Source: CAWKOH01 sp963851245 (lineage in GTDB: Bacteria > Actinomycetota > Acidimicrobiia > Acidimicrobiales > Palsa-688). Taken from it: a stretch of 64,000 bases of DNA. The notes beneath the pieces are model-generated. The model did no database searches. It saw nothing but the letters and a program-made list of their open reading frames with translations, and was not told where the DNA came from. The position numbers and the translations under genes are program-made. Shown here piece by piece: positions 43,507 through 51,777 of the stretch. Each line of letters opens with the position of its first letter. Position 1 is the stretch's first letter. Where the stretch lies: NCBI GenBank assembly GCA_963851245.1, contig CAWKOH010000010.1:186001-250000 (forward strand), given 5' to 3'.

Positions 43507-45120
43507 TCACTGGCCCGCCATTCGCTCGGCGGCCCGCTCCGCCAGGGCCGCGATGGTGAGGGACGGGTTCACCGCCAGAGCGGTCGGCACCATGGATCCG
43601 TCTACCACGTAGAGACCGGGGTACGCCCAGGTCTCGCCTGTGTCTTTGACCACGCTTCGGTTCGGGTCGTCCCCCATGGCACAGCCGCCCAACGGGTGGG
43701 CCGTAAGGATCTTCCGCATCGGCCAGCGGTACAGAAAGCTGTTGCTGAACTTCCCGCCCGCCGCCTCGCTAATGGAGGCCATCACCTCTGCCATCTCCTT
43801 GTACAGACCTCGGTTACGCCGGGCGTTCCACTCGATCTCCAACTCGCCGTCGTCCAGGTGCAGGCGCCCGTCAGAGCTGTCGGTTCCCATCCCGAGGAAC
43901 GGGATGGTACGGGGAGTGCGGGCCCCCGAAACGACGGAGTCCAACTCGAGGCTCAATCTGGATGTGCGACTCCCGATGCCCAGCGTTCGGTAGGCATAAC
44001 TTGCCACCAACTGCGCTAGGCCGCGCAGTCGGCCGGCTGCGGGCGGAAGCAGCCCTTCCAGATACCAGAGCAGGGAATCAGGCAGGCCCAGGTCCTCCAC
44101 TGTGATCAGGTGGTCGGTCGTGTGGACCGTGGCCCGGGCCGTGATCGGGGGCCCGAGCCCAGGGTCGGTGCGTTTCGACGTTCGATGGGCGAAGGCGAAC
44201 AGAAGCTCACCATTCAAAGAGAAGTGTTGACCGAGGGCCGCAGACAGGGCCGGCAGAGACTTCTTGGCGTCACGGCATGAGAGCAGAAGCCGGGCCGATC
44301 CGAGGGTTCCCGCGGCCACCACCACGTTCGTCCCGTGCAGCGAATCAGATGTGCCCGGGCTCCGTGGGTCGTCCGCGTCCAGCCGGCGAAATGAGACGTC
44401 GTAGCCTCCCCCAGCCGAGGGAGCGACACCGTCGACTACCGCCAGGGGATGAATCGTGGCGCCATGGCGCATCTCCGCCAGGGCCAGGTAGTTGGAATCA
44501 AGTGTGTTCTTGGCCCGAATGTCGCAACCAAAAAGACAGTTACCGCAGTACACACACGGGTTCTGGTCGAGTCCGGTTACGGGATGGGCTCGTGGCGCGT
44601 CGAGGTAGACAGCCAGTGGGACCTGGTCGGTTTCAAAGCCGGCAGCCCGGCTGGCCGCCAGGAACACGTTGGTACGCTCCGGGAGACCGTCTCGCCCATG
44701 CGGAGGCCGCAGCGGCTGCGACCCCAACATCTTCAAGGCACGGTCGTAGTACGGCTCCAGGGAAGCCCGGGTGAGCGCCTGCGGCCATCCCGGAAGGGCA
44801 AAGATCCGCTCGTCGGCACGAAGGTTCACGTTGAAGTAATGCAGCGAGCCTCCGCCCACCCCCGCTCCGAGTACGACGTCCAGCTTGCGGAACGCGGCGT
44901 ACTCGAGGAATCCGTGGGAGCGTCCTTCCTCCCAGAAGGCCTCGCTCGCGACCTGTCCAACGGCGCGCGGAAAGTCGGCGCTTGTCCACCGCCGGCCTCG
45001 CTCCAGTACGGCCACCGATCGCCCCGCCTCAGCCAGACGGCAAGCCATCACCGCCCCGCCGAAGCCGGAGCCGATCACGACCACGTCGTATCGAGCCGAC
45101 GACGTCACGTTCCTTCCCAT
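43507..45120 (-). CDS. GMC-family oxidoreductase (second), with 4-Cys motif
   Basis: First gene of the operon; 537 residues. FAD motif YDVVVIGSGFGGAVMACRLA, VLGAGVGGGSLHYFNVNLRA, and C-terminal AHPLGGCAMGDDPNRSVVKD and GLYVVDGSMVPTALAVNPSL. The Cys motif CVYCGNCLFGC (189-199) has the same spacing as in the other GMC and is followed by DIRAKNTLDSNYL. Sequence identity between the two is moderate by eye, so they are not a recent duplication and may act on different substrates or form a heterodimer. The promoter is probably in the 127-base gap shared with the divergent gene at 45248. Confidence 0.9.
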   Translation of the reverse strand: MGRNVTSSARYDVVVIGSGFGGAVMACRLAEAGRSVAVLERGRRWTSADFPRAVGQVASEAFWEEGRSHGFLEYAAFRKLDVVLGAGVGGGSLHYFNVNLRADERIFALPGWPQALTRASLEPYYDRALKMLGSQPLRPPHGRDGLPERTNVFLAASRAAGFETDQVPLAVYLDAPRAHPVTGLDQNPCVYCGNCLFGCDIRAKNTLDSNYLALAEMRHGATIHPLAVVDGVAPSAGGGYDVSFRRLDADDPRSPGTSDSLHGTNVVVAAGTLGSARLLLSCRDAKKSLPALSAALGQHFSLNGELLFAFAHRTSKRTDPGLGPPITARATVHTTDHLITVEDLGLPDSLLWYLEGLLPPAAGRLRGLAQLVASYAYRTLGIGSRTSRLSLELDSVVSGARTPRTIPFLGMGTDSSDGRLHLDDGELEIEWNARRNRGLYKEMAEVMASISEAAGGKFSNSFLYRWPMRKILTAHPLGGCAMGDDPNRSVVKDTGETWAYPGLYVVDGSMVPTALAVNPSLTIAALAERAAERMAGQ

Positions 45121-45247
45121 GTAGTCGTGTTGGTCCTGTCAGGCGAGGTTAGCCCCTGCAGTAGGCTCCGCCACCAGAACGTTCATTCGAACAAGAAGTA
45201 GGGCCGCCCCGGTCGTCGGCTGGCCCAGATGCCTAAGCTGTCTCCAC

Positions 45248-46087
45248 ATGCAGACCTTCAGCCGCGGCGGACTGTTGTTCGAGGTCACCGACTCGGGCCC
45301 GAACGACGGGCGAGTCGTCATTGCCCTGCACGGCTTCCCGGAGGATAGACGGTGCTGGTCACAGCTGACGGGACCGCTGACGGGGGCCGGCTACCGGGTT
45401 CTGGCGCCCGACCAGCGAGGGTACTCGCCGGGGGCACGCCCGGCCGGGCGCCGCGCCTACGACGCAACGAACCTCCGTGAAGATGTCTTTGCCCTCGCCG
45501 ACGCAGCCGGTGCGGAGCGGTTCGACGTGGTCGGGCACGACTGGGGGGGATTCGTTGCCTGGGACCTGGCCGCCCGCAACCCCGAACGGGTGCGGAGCTG
45601 CACATCCTTGTCCACCCCCCATCCTCGAGCGATCCGGGACGTGGCGCTGAAGAGCACCCAGGTGCTGCACCTCTGGTACGCGCTCACCTTCCAGGTCCCG
45701 GCCATTCCGGAGCTGACGTTCAAGGCGATCGGGCCCGAACGCGGCGCCAAGCTATTGGAGCGCGGCGGCCTGGATCCCGAGACCGCAGCCCACTACGCCT
45801 CACGGTTTGCCCACCCCGACGAAATGGCGGGACCCATCGACTGGTACCGCGGCCTTCCCTTTGACCTTCGCAACCCCGTCCCCGACGTCTCCGAAGTGCC
45901 TACGCTCTTCGTGTGGGGTGACCAAGACCGCTACCTGACCCGGCCCGCCGCCGTCGCCACCGCTCAACACGTTACGGCGCCCTACCGCTTCGAGATCATC
46001 CCGGGAGCACCGCACTGGCTGCCCACGGCGGCGGCAGACCGTATCGCTCCCATTCTTCTCGAGCACCTGGCATCGACCGCCGACTGA
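45248..46087 (+). CDS. Alpha/beta hydrolase, epoxide-hydrolase/haloalkane-dehalogenase-like
   Basis: A 279-residue hydrolase. HGFPEDRRCW carries the oxyanion HGxP motif, the nucleophile is the Asp in VVGHDWGGFVAWDLA, VFVWGDQDRYL holds the acid, and IPGAPHWLPTAAADR the His. Asp nucleophile with HGFPE fits epoxide hydrolases; the Tyr pair of the cap cannot be assigned with certainty. Epoxides are plausible products of P450 or Rieske enzymes in this region. Divergent from the GMC operon, convergent with the sigma factor gene. Confidence 0.88.
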   Translation: MQTFSRGGLLFEVTDSGPNDGRVVIALHGFPEDRRCWSQLTGPLTGAGYRVLAPDQRGYSPGARPAGRRAYDATNLREDVFALADAAGAERFDVVGHDWGGFVAWDLAARNPERVRSCTSLSTPHPRAIRDVALKSTQVLHLWYALTFQVPAIPELTFKAIGPERGAKLLERGGLDPETAAHYASRFAHPDEMAGPIDWYRGLPFDLRNPVPDVSEVPTLFVWGDQDRYLTRPAAVATAQHVTAPYRFEIIPGAPHWLPTAAADRIAPILLEHLASTAD

Positions 46088-46098
46088 GGATCGACGAC

Positions 46099-46695
46099 CT
46101 ATCCACAGTGGTGCCCGGACAGTTGGTGCGACCCGCTCTCGGCCGCATCCGTAGAGAGTGCCGTCCGGAGATGCCGCATGGCCTGGCGAATCCTCAACTT
46201 CGCGGTCTCAATCGGGACGTCCTCAGCGAGGGCGACCTGCTCGGCGGGGAGGCCTCCCATGGCGGCGAGGACGAGCGCTTGAGCCTGTTCACCTGGGAGT
46301 TGCTCCAGTGCGGCGCGCATCCTGGCCGGGGGGTCAAGGCTTCGACTCCCTTCGTAAGCGGTCATGAAGCCCCTGCCACTCGCACGCGAAGACGCCTCTC
46401 CCTGAGAGGTTCGTCCGCACGCTGGGAGTGCGTCCGTCGCCGCCTTCGCAGCAACCCAGACCAGCCAGGTGCCGACCGAATAGAGACGGGCGTCGTAGAG
46501 GTGGGCGTTCTCCGCTGCGTATCTGAACGCCGAGGTAGAGATATCCTCAGCCCGGATCGGGTCGCCACTTAGACCTAACGCGATTCCGTAAACCCTCTGC
46601 TGGAACCGCCTTACGAAGGCCAGGGTGGCTTCTGCGCCGCCTGCAGCGAGACCGAAAAGCAAGGTCTCGTCGGCGTCTTGAGTCGATCCACACAT
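46099..46695 (-). CDS. RNA polymerase sigma factor, ECF type
   Basis: Start at ATG 46695 with GAGGA about nine bases upstream. Region 2 reads AEATLAFVRRFQQRVYGIAL then DPIRAEDISTSAFRYAAENA; region 4 reads ALEQLPGEQAQALVLAAMGG, LPAEQVALAEDVPIETAKLR and IRQAMRHLRTAL. The 198-residue length is normal for an ECF factor. No anti-sigma gene follows; the downstream neighbour converges. The linker between the regions has a MTAYEGSRSLDPPARM stretch. It probably directs transcription of a small stress or uptake regulon that cannot be named. Confidence 0.85.
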   Translation of the reverse strand: MCGSTQDADETLLFGLAAGGAEATLAFVRRFQQRVYGIALGLSGDPIRAEDISTSAFRYAAENAHLYDARLYSVGTWLVWVAAKAATDALPACGRTSQGEASSRASGRGFMTAYEGSRSLDPPARMRAALEQLPGEQAQALVLAAMGGLPAEQVALAEDVPIETAKLRIRQAMRHLRTALSTDAAESGSHQLSGHHCG

Positions 46696-46749
46696 GCTGA
46701 CTGTCCTCTGGTGCGCCACTTGCATCGGCTATTCCGGGTAGGGTGTATC

Positions 46750-46801
46750 GTTACATAGCTGAATATAATCCAGTCAGGGCTATTACACAACAGTCTGTAA
46801 C
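46750..46801. promoter_or_regulatory. Divergent regulatory region with TTACA/TGTAA repeats and a TATAAT box
   Basis: GTTACA (46750-46755), TTACA (46783-46787) and TGTAA(C) (46796-46801) are half-sites of the same palindrome; 46783-46800 forms an 18-base inverted repeat with an 8-base centre. TATAAT at 46764-46769 could be the -10 box of the TetR gene at 46826. The -35 box is not clear. Autoregulation by that TetR is likely; control of the ECF gene is possible. Confidence 0.5.
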
Positions 46802-46825
46802 CCAATTTCTGGCCAGAGGAAGTGA

Positions 46826-47539
46826 TTGTTGGAGACCGCACAAACTGAGCAGAAGGACCGGGGTGAGCGAACGTCGCGGTCCCGCCAGCCCGGGAGGCCT
46901 CGCGACCCCAGCTACGACCGTGTCATTCTCGATGCCACGCTTCAGATACTCTTCGAGAAGGGCTACAAGGGGCTGACCATCGATGGTGTGGCAGCCAAAA
47001 CAGGAATGGGCCGTCCGACCATCTATCGGCGGTGGCCATCCAAAGCGGCCCTCGTCATCGCGGCCCTCGCTGACTTGGTTGGGCTCTCGCCAACCCCGGA
47101 CACCGGTACTCTGCGCGGCGACCTGCTTGCCTTCCAACGCCAGCAGGTGCGCTTGATGAACTCACCGGAATCTCGTCGCACCACAGCCGGCCTCGTAGCC
47201 GACCTCGTCGCCGACCCTGAGCTGAGCGAGATGTACGTTCGCGACTACATCGCCCCGCGGCGGGACTCGATGAGGCAGGCTCTGCAACGCGGCGCCGACC
47301 GGGGCGAGCTGCGCCCTGATGCTGACTACGATCTCATCTACGATCTCTTGCTGGGGCCTCTCTTTATGCGGTCGGTAGTGCGTGGCGAGCCGCTCGGGCG
47401 AGGCATCGCAGAGCAAACAGTCGAGCTGATCCTCACATCGTTCGGCCCCAAAGCGACGACCCCTGAGCACCGCGGGTCCCGCCGAGCGCGAAAACCTGGC
47501 GTGGCTGGAAGTCCTACGGCCGGCGCGAGCGAAACGTGA
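46826..47539 (+). CDS. TetR-family regulator
   Basis: TTG start at 46826, six bases after AGAGGA. The 237-residue protein has a basic N-terminal tail (SRSRQPGRPRDPSYDRVILD) and the helix-turn-helix LTIDGVAAKTGMGRPTIYRR, WPSKAALVIAAL. The C-terminal domain YDLIYDLLLGPLFMRSVVRG with TVELILTSFG matches the TetR C-terminal domain type common in actinobacteria. It is divergent from the ECF sigma gene and probably binds the TTACA/TGTAA repeats in its own leader. Confidence 0.9.
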   Translation: MLETAQTEQKDRGERTSRSRQPGRPRDPSYDRVILDATLQILFEKGYKGLTIDGVAAKTGMGRPTIYRRWPSKAALVIAALADLVGLSPTPDTGTLRGDLLAFQRQQVRLMNSPESRRTTAGLVADLVADPELSEMYVRDYIAPRRDSMRQALQRGADRGELRPDADYDLIYDLLLGPLFMRSVVRGEPLGRGIAEQTVELILTSFGPKATTPEHRGSRRARKPGVAGSPTAGASET

Positions 47540-47548
47540 AGCGGCCAA

Positions 47549-48114
47549 CTAGACCAGGCCGAGGCTGATAGCCGAGAGCTTCTGCGCAAATGCGGAGTCA
47601 GAGGCCGTGAGCTGGATGTCGACCGACCAAGTTCCCATATCCAGTTCGATGCGGGTCGGCCCGAGGCGCCGGAGGGCTGCCAGCAAGCGTCCGTCTTCGC
47701 CCATGATGTCGGCGTGAATGGACCGGACACCGCGGCGCACCGCCTCGCTCGCCAGGGCCCTGACAAGACGGGTACCGATACCTCGACGCTGGCGTTGGTC
47801 TTCGACGAGCACACCAAGATGGGGTGACGAGGCGAGGGGGCCTCCGAGTTGGGCCATGCCCACACAGCGTTCCCCTTCCCAGGCCAAGACGATGATGTCG
47901 CCGGCGCGGTGAGCGCGTCGCGCGTGTACGAGAGCCCGTCGGTAGGACCGTGAAATCGGTGAAAGAGACTGGTCGACGAGCAGCGTCGCACCATGGCGAG
48001 AACGGCCCGGGTGTCGGCGGGCAATGCCCGCATCACTTGTAATGCGGGCGCCGAGTCCGGCGCCCCGGGATCGCTGGAAATCACTGCGACACCTTCCCGG
48101 CTAGACCGCGTCAC
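47549..48114 (-). pseudogene. GNAT-family acetyltransferase, -1 frameshift
   Basis: From GTG 48114 the frame reads LQVMRALPADTRAVLAMVRR and LFHRFHGPTDG, the usual N-terminus. At 47933-47938 one base must be added to reach LVHARRAHRAGDIIVLAWEG and then the acetyl-CoA motif VLVEDQRQRRGIGTRLVRAL and SIHADIMGEDGRLLAALRRL, to the stop at 47549. The repaired protein has about 188 residues and a full GNAT fold. It is convergent with the TetR gene (9-base gap) and its start overlaps the stop of a small gene upstream. Confidence 0.75.
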
Positions 48115-48355
48115 GTGTTTTGATCGAGGAAGGGCGCGGCCGTCCTGTTCCCCGCAGGTCGATCTCGGGCTGGGCGATCGAAGGCTTCTTGCTCCCCGAC
48201 TGACGGCCGGGTATCAGAGCCATGAGCCGGTCTCGCCACTTAGGACGGGATAACTTTCCGCCGGGCAGGAGCCGAGCCCTGTCGGCCGCTCGGCGCAGTT
48301 CGCGTTCCCGCTCGTCGATCAGCTTCAACGCTAGATGGGAAGGTAGCGGGTGCAC
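48101..48355 (-). CDS. Small basic hypothetical protein
   Basis: An 84-residue frame from GTG 48355 with GGAGG four to five bases upstream. It reads LALKLIDERERELRRAADRA (strongly helical and charged), then LLPGGKLSRPKWRDRLMALI. No family is recognised. It overlaps the acetyltransferase start by 14 bases, which supports coupled expression. Small proteins with this helix occur in actinobacteria, but no role is known to me. Confidence 0.55.
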   Translation of the reverse strand: MHPLPSHLALKLIDERERELRRAADRARLLPGGKLSRPKWRDRLMALIPGRQSGSKKPSIAQPEIDLRGTGRPRPSSIKTRDAV

Positions 48356-48620
48356 AGTGCCTCCATGTTCGATGGGCCGCGTCTTCGGGCCGTGCCGTCT
48401 TCACCCATGAACTACGAACAGAGGGCACGATTGGGTCGGCGGAACGAAGTGACATGCGTCTCACCTCCGCAGGGGTGCACGAGGCGCGGGTTCGGCCAAC
48501 TCTTTGACCGCAACGGCCAAACCTCTCCGAGGAGGCAGGTTTCTTCCACATCACTGCGTACACCGGTACCGGCCTCTGCGGCGACCATTCGATCGCCTTC
48601 GACCCGGCCTCCGACATCGT
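48356..48620. other. 265-base stretch with no recognised gene
   Basis: Short frames on the minus strand (for example one ending ETHVTSFRRPNRALCS) cross this region, but none has a family match, ribosome site or sustained codon bias I can trust. It may contain the promoter for the small gene at 48101 and the end of the ABC permease transcript. Confidence 0.4.
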
Positions 48621-49478
48621 TCAGCTGCGCGACGTGCGGCCGCCCCCGACCAGCCGGCGACGCCAGCCGCCTCCGCCCCCGCTCCTATGGGGCGCCCAGC
48701 TCCAGCAGCGCAGGGCAACCAGGCTTGCCACCACGCCCCAAATGGCCATGATCAGAATGTCGTGCCAGGCCCACCCGGTCACCCCCCGCCGGGTGTCGAA
48801 GGGCGCGTAGACGGCCTCGATCAGGTGCCGGATCGGAAACCAGGCGGCGAATTTCGCCAGTCCGGAGTGCGGGTCTATCGGGTACCACAGACCGGACAGA
48901 AAGAGCAGCACGAAGAAGATGATGCTGACCACCGGCCCGGCCGCATCCTGGTTGGGGATCAGCGTGCTCATGGCCACCCCGAGCGCGGTGAAGGAGGCGG
49001 CCCCTACCACCAGGGCGACGATCAGGGCGCCCGCGTTGTGCGGGAACGGCACGTGGTAGCCGTACCGCCCGATCAGCAGGAGCAACACGACCTGCACGAA
49101 GGAGATGATCACCGCGTTGGCCAAGACCGCCGCCAGGAGGGCCGAGGTAGGCAGGGGAGAAAGGCGGAGCCTCTTCAACAGTCCCATCTCCCTCCGCACA
49201 ACGAGGGAGGTCGTGAGCATGCTGAAGCAGGTGGCCATCAGGCCGTAAGCGATGAAGCCAGGCACGTAGTACTGCACGACCCGCAGCCCGCCGAGGGTGG
49301 AGCTGTGCGAGTTTCCAGTGCTTGAGGCCAACAGGATCAGGAAGACCACCGAGAATCCGATGGTGAACAGCGCGGCGACCGGGTTGAGCCAGAAGTTGAG
49401 CTGTTCGTAGTAGACCTGCCGACCGACCACGGCCAGGTCCGAAGCTCCCCGGAATCGCCGCTCAGTCGACACCGTCAC
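48621..49478 (-). CDS. ABC-2-type transporter permease
   Basis: A 285-residue permease with six hydrophobic segments, for example PVAALFTIGFSVVFLILLAS, YVPGFIAYGLMATCFSMLTT and VSIIFFVLLFLSGLWYPIDP. VVRREMGLLKRLRLSPLPTS is the conserved cytoplasmic loop of the ABC-2 family. It pairs with the ATPase at 49475, which it overlaps by four bases. The C-terminal ~20 residues are Gly/Arg-rich and probably cytoplasmic. Function: export of a drug or lipid-like compound. Confidence 0.92.
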   Translation of the reverse strand: MTVSTERRFRGASDLAVVGRQVYYEQLNFWLNPVAALFTIGFSVVFLILLASSTGNSHSSTLGGLRVVQYYVPGFIAYGLMATCFSMLTTSLVVRREMGLLKRLRLSPLPTSALLAAVLANAVIISFVQVVLLLLIGRYGYHVPFPHNAGALIVALVVGAASFTALGVAMSTLIPNQDAAGPVVSIIFFVLLFLSGLWYPIDPHSGLAKFAAWFPIRHLIEAVYAPFDTRRGVTGWAWHDILIMAIWGVVASLVALRCWSWAPHRSGGGGGWRRRLVGGGRTSRS

Positions 49479-50413
49479 CGACTTACCTCCGCCGGATCAG
49501 TGGCGCTGGGAGGGGCCTCGTAACCGGTCAGGCGTAGATACACATCCTCGAGGGTCAGGCGTTCGATGGCCAGTCCGATGAGCCTCACGTTCTCCCGGAG
49601 GGCCCAAGTGGTGAGCGCGGCCAAGGCCTCGACCTCGCGCTCGGTGCGAAGCTCGAAGTCCCCGCCGCGGCCGGGCTGCGCCGGTATAGGCAGTTCGCCG
49701 GGATCGACCCCGGCCGGAAGCCGGAACCGGATCAGAACCTCGCCGAGATCGCGCCCGCCGAGTGACTGGGGGTTGCCTTCAGCGACGATGCGGCCGGCAT
49801 TCATCACGGCCACCCGATCGGACAGAGCTTCGACCTCGTCCATGTAATGGGTCGTAAGGATCACGGTCGTCCCTCCGCTGGTGAGGGCCCGGACCAGGTC
49901 CCACGCGCCGCGCCGAGCGGACGGGTCGAAGCCGGTGGTCGGCTCGTCCAGGAAGAGGAGCTCCGGGTCCCCGACGATCCCCAGCCCGAGGTCTAGCCTT
50001 CGCTGCTGGCCGCCGGACAGCGCTTTCACCCGTCGATCGGCCTTGCTCTCCAACCCGACGAGGTGAAGCACCTCGTCGACGGGGCGCGGATGCGGAAAGT
50101 ACCCGGCATTGCGCTCCAGGACCTGACGGACCGTGAGGAACGGCTCGACCGCCAGCTCTTGCAAGACGACGCCCATACGTTCCCGCATCCGCCGGGCTGT
50201 CTTGGGGTCGGCCGGATCGTGACCGAGGACCTGCACCCGGCCCTGGTCCCGCGATCGAAAACCCTCGAGGATTTCGATCGTCGTGGTCTTGCCGGCCCCG
50301 TTCGGGCCGAGCAGCGCGAAAACCTCGCCTTCGGAGACCTCGAAGCTCACGCCGTCTACGGCGTCGAGATCGCCGTATCCCTTGCCGAGGCTCTCGACCG
50401 AGACGACCGCCAT
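49475..50413 (-). CDS. ABC transporter ATP-binding protein (drug-resistance type)
   Basis: A 312-residue ATPase. Walker A is LLGPNGAGKTTTIEIL, the Q-loop VVLQELAVEPFLTV, the signature ALSGGQQRRLDLGLG, Walker B ELLFLDEPTTGFDPSARR and the switch TTHYMDEVEAL. The sequence and the ~80-residue C-terminal domain are like DrrA-type exporters. GGAAGGAGAAG before the ATG is a good ribosome site. First gene of a two-gene exporter operon with the permease. The upstream gap (50414-50683, 270 bases) has no other gene and should hold its promoter and that of the divergent SnoaL-like gene. Confidence 0.93.
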   Translation of the reverse strand: MAVVSVESLGKGYGDLDAVDGVSFEVSEGEVFALLGPNGAGKTTTIEILEGFRSRDQGRVQVLGHDPADPKTARRMRERMGVVLQELAVEPFLTVRQVLERNAGYFPHPRPVDEVLHLVGLESKADRRVKALSGGQQRRLDLGLGIVGDPELLFLDEPTTGFDPSARRGAWDLVRALTSGGTTVILTTHYMDEVEALSDRVAVMNAGRIVAEGNPQSLGGRDLGEVLIRFRLPAGVDPGELPIPAQPGRGGDFELRTEREVEALAALTTWALRENVRLIGLAIERLTLEDVYLRLTGYEAPPSATDPAEVSR

Positions 50414-50683
50414 ACTTCTCCTTCCATCCCGGCCCGGGCCGCCACCCGGGCGTTCCGGCGAACGTCGAGGCTACAAGACGGGCTCGCGCTTCCGACCCGG
50501 AAATCAGGCTCCGGTCTACACACTCCCACATAGCCTCGCCATCTGGGCCCGCATTGTCGTCCCGGTATCCGGTGAATTCAGCCGCGGGCCGGCCTTATTC
50601 AATCCTCGGCCCGCCGAGGTCGGTCCGGTTGCCGCACCTGACTACGGTTGGGCGGTGTTGCCTATACAGAAGGTAGGTAGAAC

Positions 50684-51070
50684 GTGGATCTTTCGGACCG
50701 CTTGACGCTGCACGAACTACCCGGCCGCTACGGCGACCTGATCGACGACCGAGACTGGGAAGGTCTGAGCCAGATATTCATGGACGACGCCGGGTTCGAG
50801 ATACCCGACCAGTTCCTCGACGGTCTGGCCCAAATCCGGGACTTCATGGCCAAGTCCAGGCATCCACGGACGCACCTGATGACCAACGTCTACGTGGACG
50901 AAACCTCCGAGGGCACGATCCTGCATTCCCGCTTGGTCGGGATGCGACAGGACGGCACGATAATCTCGGGCCGCTACCGCGACGTGGCGGTCAAAGGACC
51001 CGACGGCTGGCGAGTGGCCAGTCGGGTCTACACGCCAACGCCGCGCAAGGAGCCGACCGAGGCCACGTGA
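50684..51070 (+). CDS. SnoaL-like / nuclear-transport-factor-2-fold protein
   Basis: A 128-residue protein starting at GTG 50684 after GAAGGTAGG. LHELPGRYGDLIDDRDWEGL, SQIFMDDAGFEIPDQFLDGL, RHPRTHLMTNVYVDETSEGT and GRYRDVAVKGPDGWRVASRV match the SnoaL-like family (helix-helix then a curved sheet). Asp in DDRDW and His in RTHLMTN are at usual catalytic positions for ketosteroid isomerase-like enzymes. It is convergent with the TetR gene. A small hydrolase, isomerase or binding role is likely. Confidence 0.82.
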   Translation: MDLSDRLTLHELPGRYGDLIDDRDWEGLSQIFMDDAGFEIPDQFLDGLAQIRDFMAKSRHPRTHLMTNVYVDETSEGTILHSRLVGMRQDGTIISGRYRDVAVKGPDGWRVASRVYTPTPRKEPTEAT

Positions 51071-51128
51071 TTCTTTCAAGTCGACGGCTTGGGCCGCCAT
51101 CGGTCCAGGAGGCCGATGACGCCGCAGG

Positions 51129-51725
51129 TCAGCGGAGTAGCAGGTCGAGCGTCGAGTCCAATTGGTCGTAGACCTCGCGCATGCTCTTCCGGCCGAGGGA
51201 CCATTGACTCAGCTCATTGCCGAACACGGCTTGGACCACATTGACGATCTGGCGGGACCGGGCCGGGTCGATGCCGGCGAGCGCCTGCAGGTACACGTCC
51301 GAGGAGGAGCGGTCCAGTCTCTGAATGAGCTCCACCGAGGCCGGGTCCGTGGAAGTCATCAGGACGTTGACCATCCGAGCCATCTGTGGTTGACGTTCGA
51401 AAGCGTGGAGGGCGCGGTGGACCGTGTCCCTCAGACGGTCAATGGGCGCGGCCTGGGACGGCGGTCGGCGCTTCACGTGCCTCGGCAGGTTTTCGGCCCA
51501 GCGGACCAGCACTTCGGCGAAGAGCCGCTCTTTGGAGAAAAAATACTTGTACAGACTTCCGAGTGACACTCCAGCCTGCTCCGCGACATCCTTGACCTGG
51601 ATGCTGTCGTAGTCGGTCTTGGCGAGGGCGGCGAGGCCCACGTCCAGCAGACGCTCACGCCGGTCCCGCTGCCGGGGCGTCATGGTAGAAGGATGGGGCA
51701 CGGCGGCTCCGGGCGCGGCGGTCAC
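51129..51725 (-). CDS. TetR-family regulator (KstR-like)
   Basis: A 198-residue protein. The DNA-binding domain is TPRQRDRRERLLDVGLAALA, YDSIQVKDVAEQAGVSLGSL, YKYFFSKERLFAEVLVRW; the C-terminal part FERQPQMARMVNVLMTSTDP, and IVNVVQAVFGNELSQWSLGR resembles the KstR type, the repressor of cholesterol catabolism in mycobacteria. That similarity is by eye. It lies 52 bases upstream of the SDR at 51778 on the same strand, so both could be one transcript. A later start (MTPRQRD) 14 codons in is equally plausible. Confidence 0.88.
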   Translation of the reverse strand: MTAAPGAAVPHPSTMTPRQRDRRERLLDVGLAALAKTDYDSIQVKDVAEQAGVSLGSLYKYFFSKERLFAEVLVRWAENLPRHVKRRPPSQAAPIDRLRDTVHRALHAFERQPQMARMVNVLMTSTDPASVELIQRLDRSSSDVYLQALAGIDPARSRQIVNVVQAVFGNELSQWSLGRKSMREVYDQLDSTLDLLLR

Positions 51726-51777
51726 TTCCTCCGAGATCTCCTTCGCAAGTCCCCACCCCTTCCCGGTCGACGATCGG

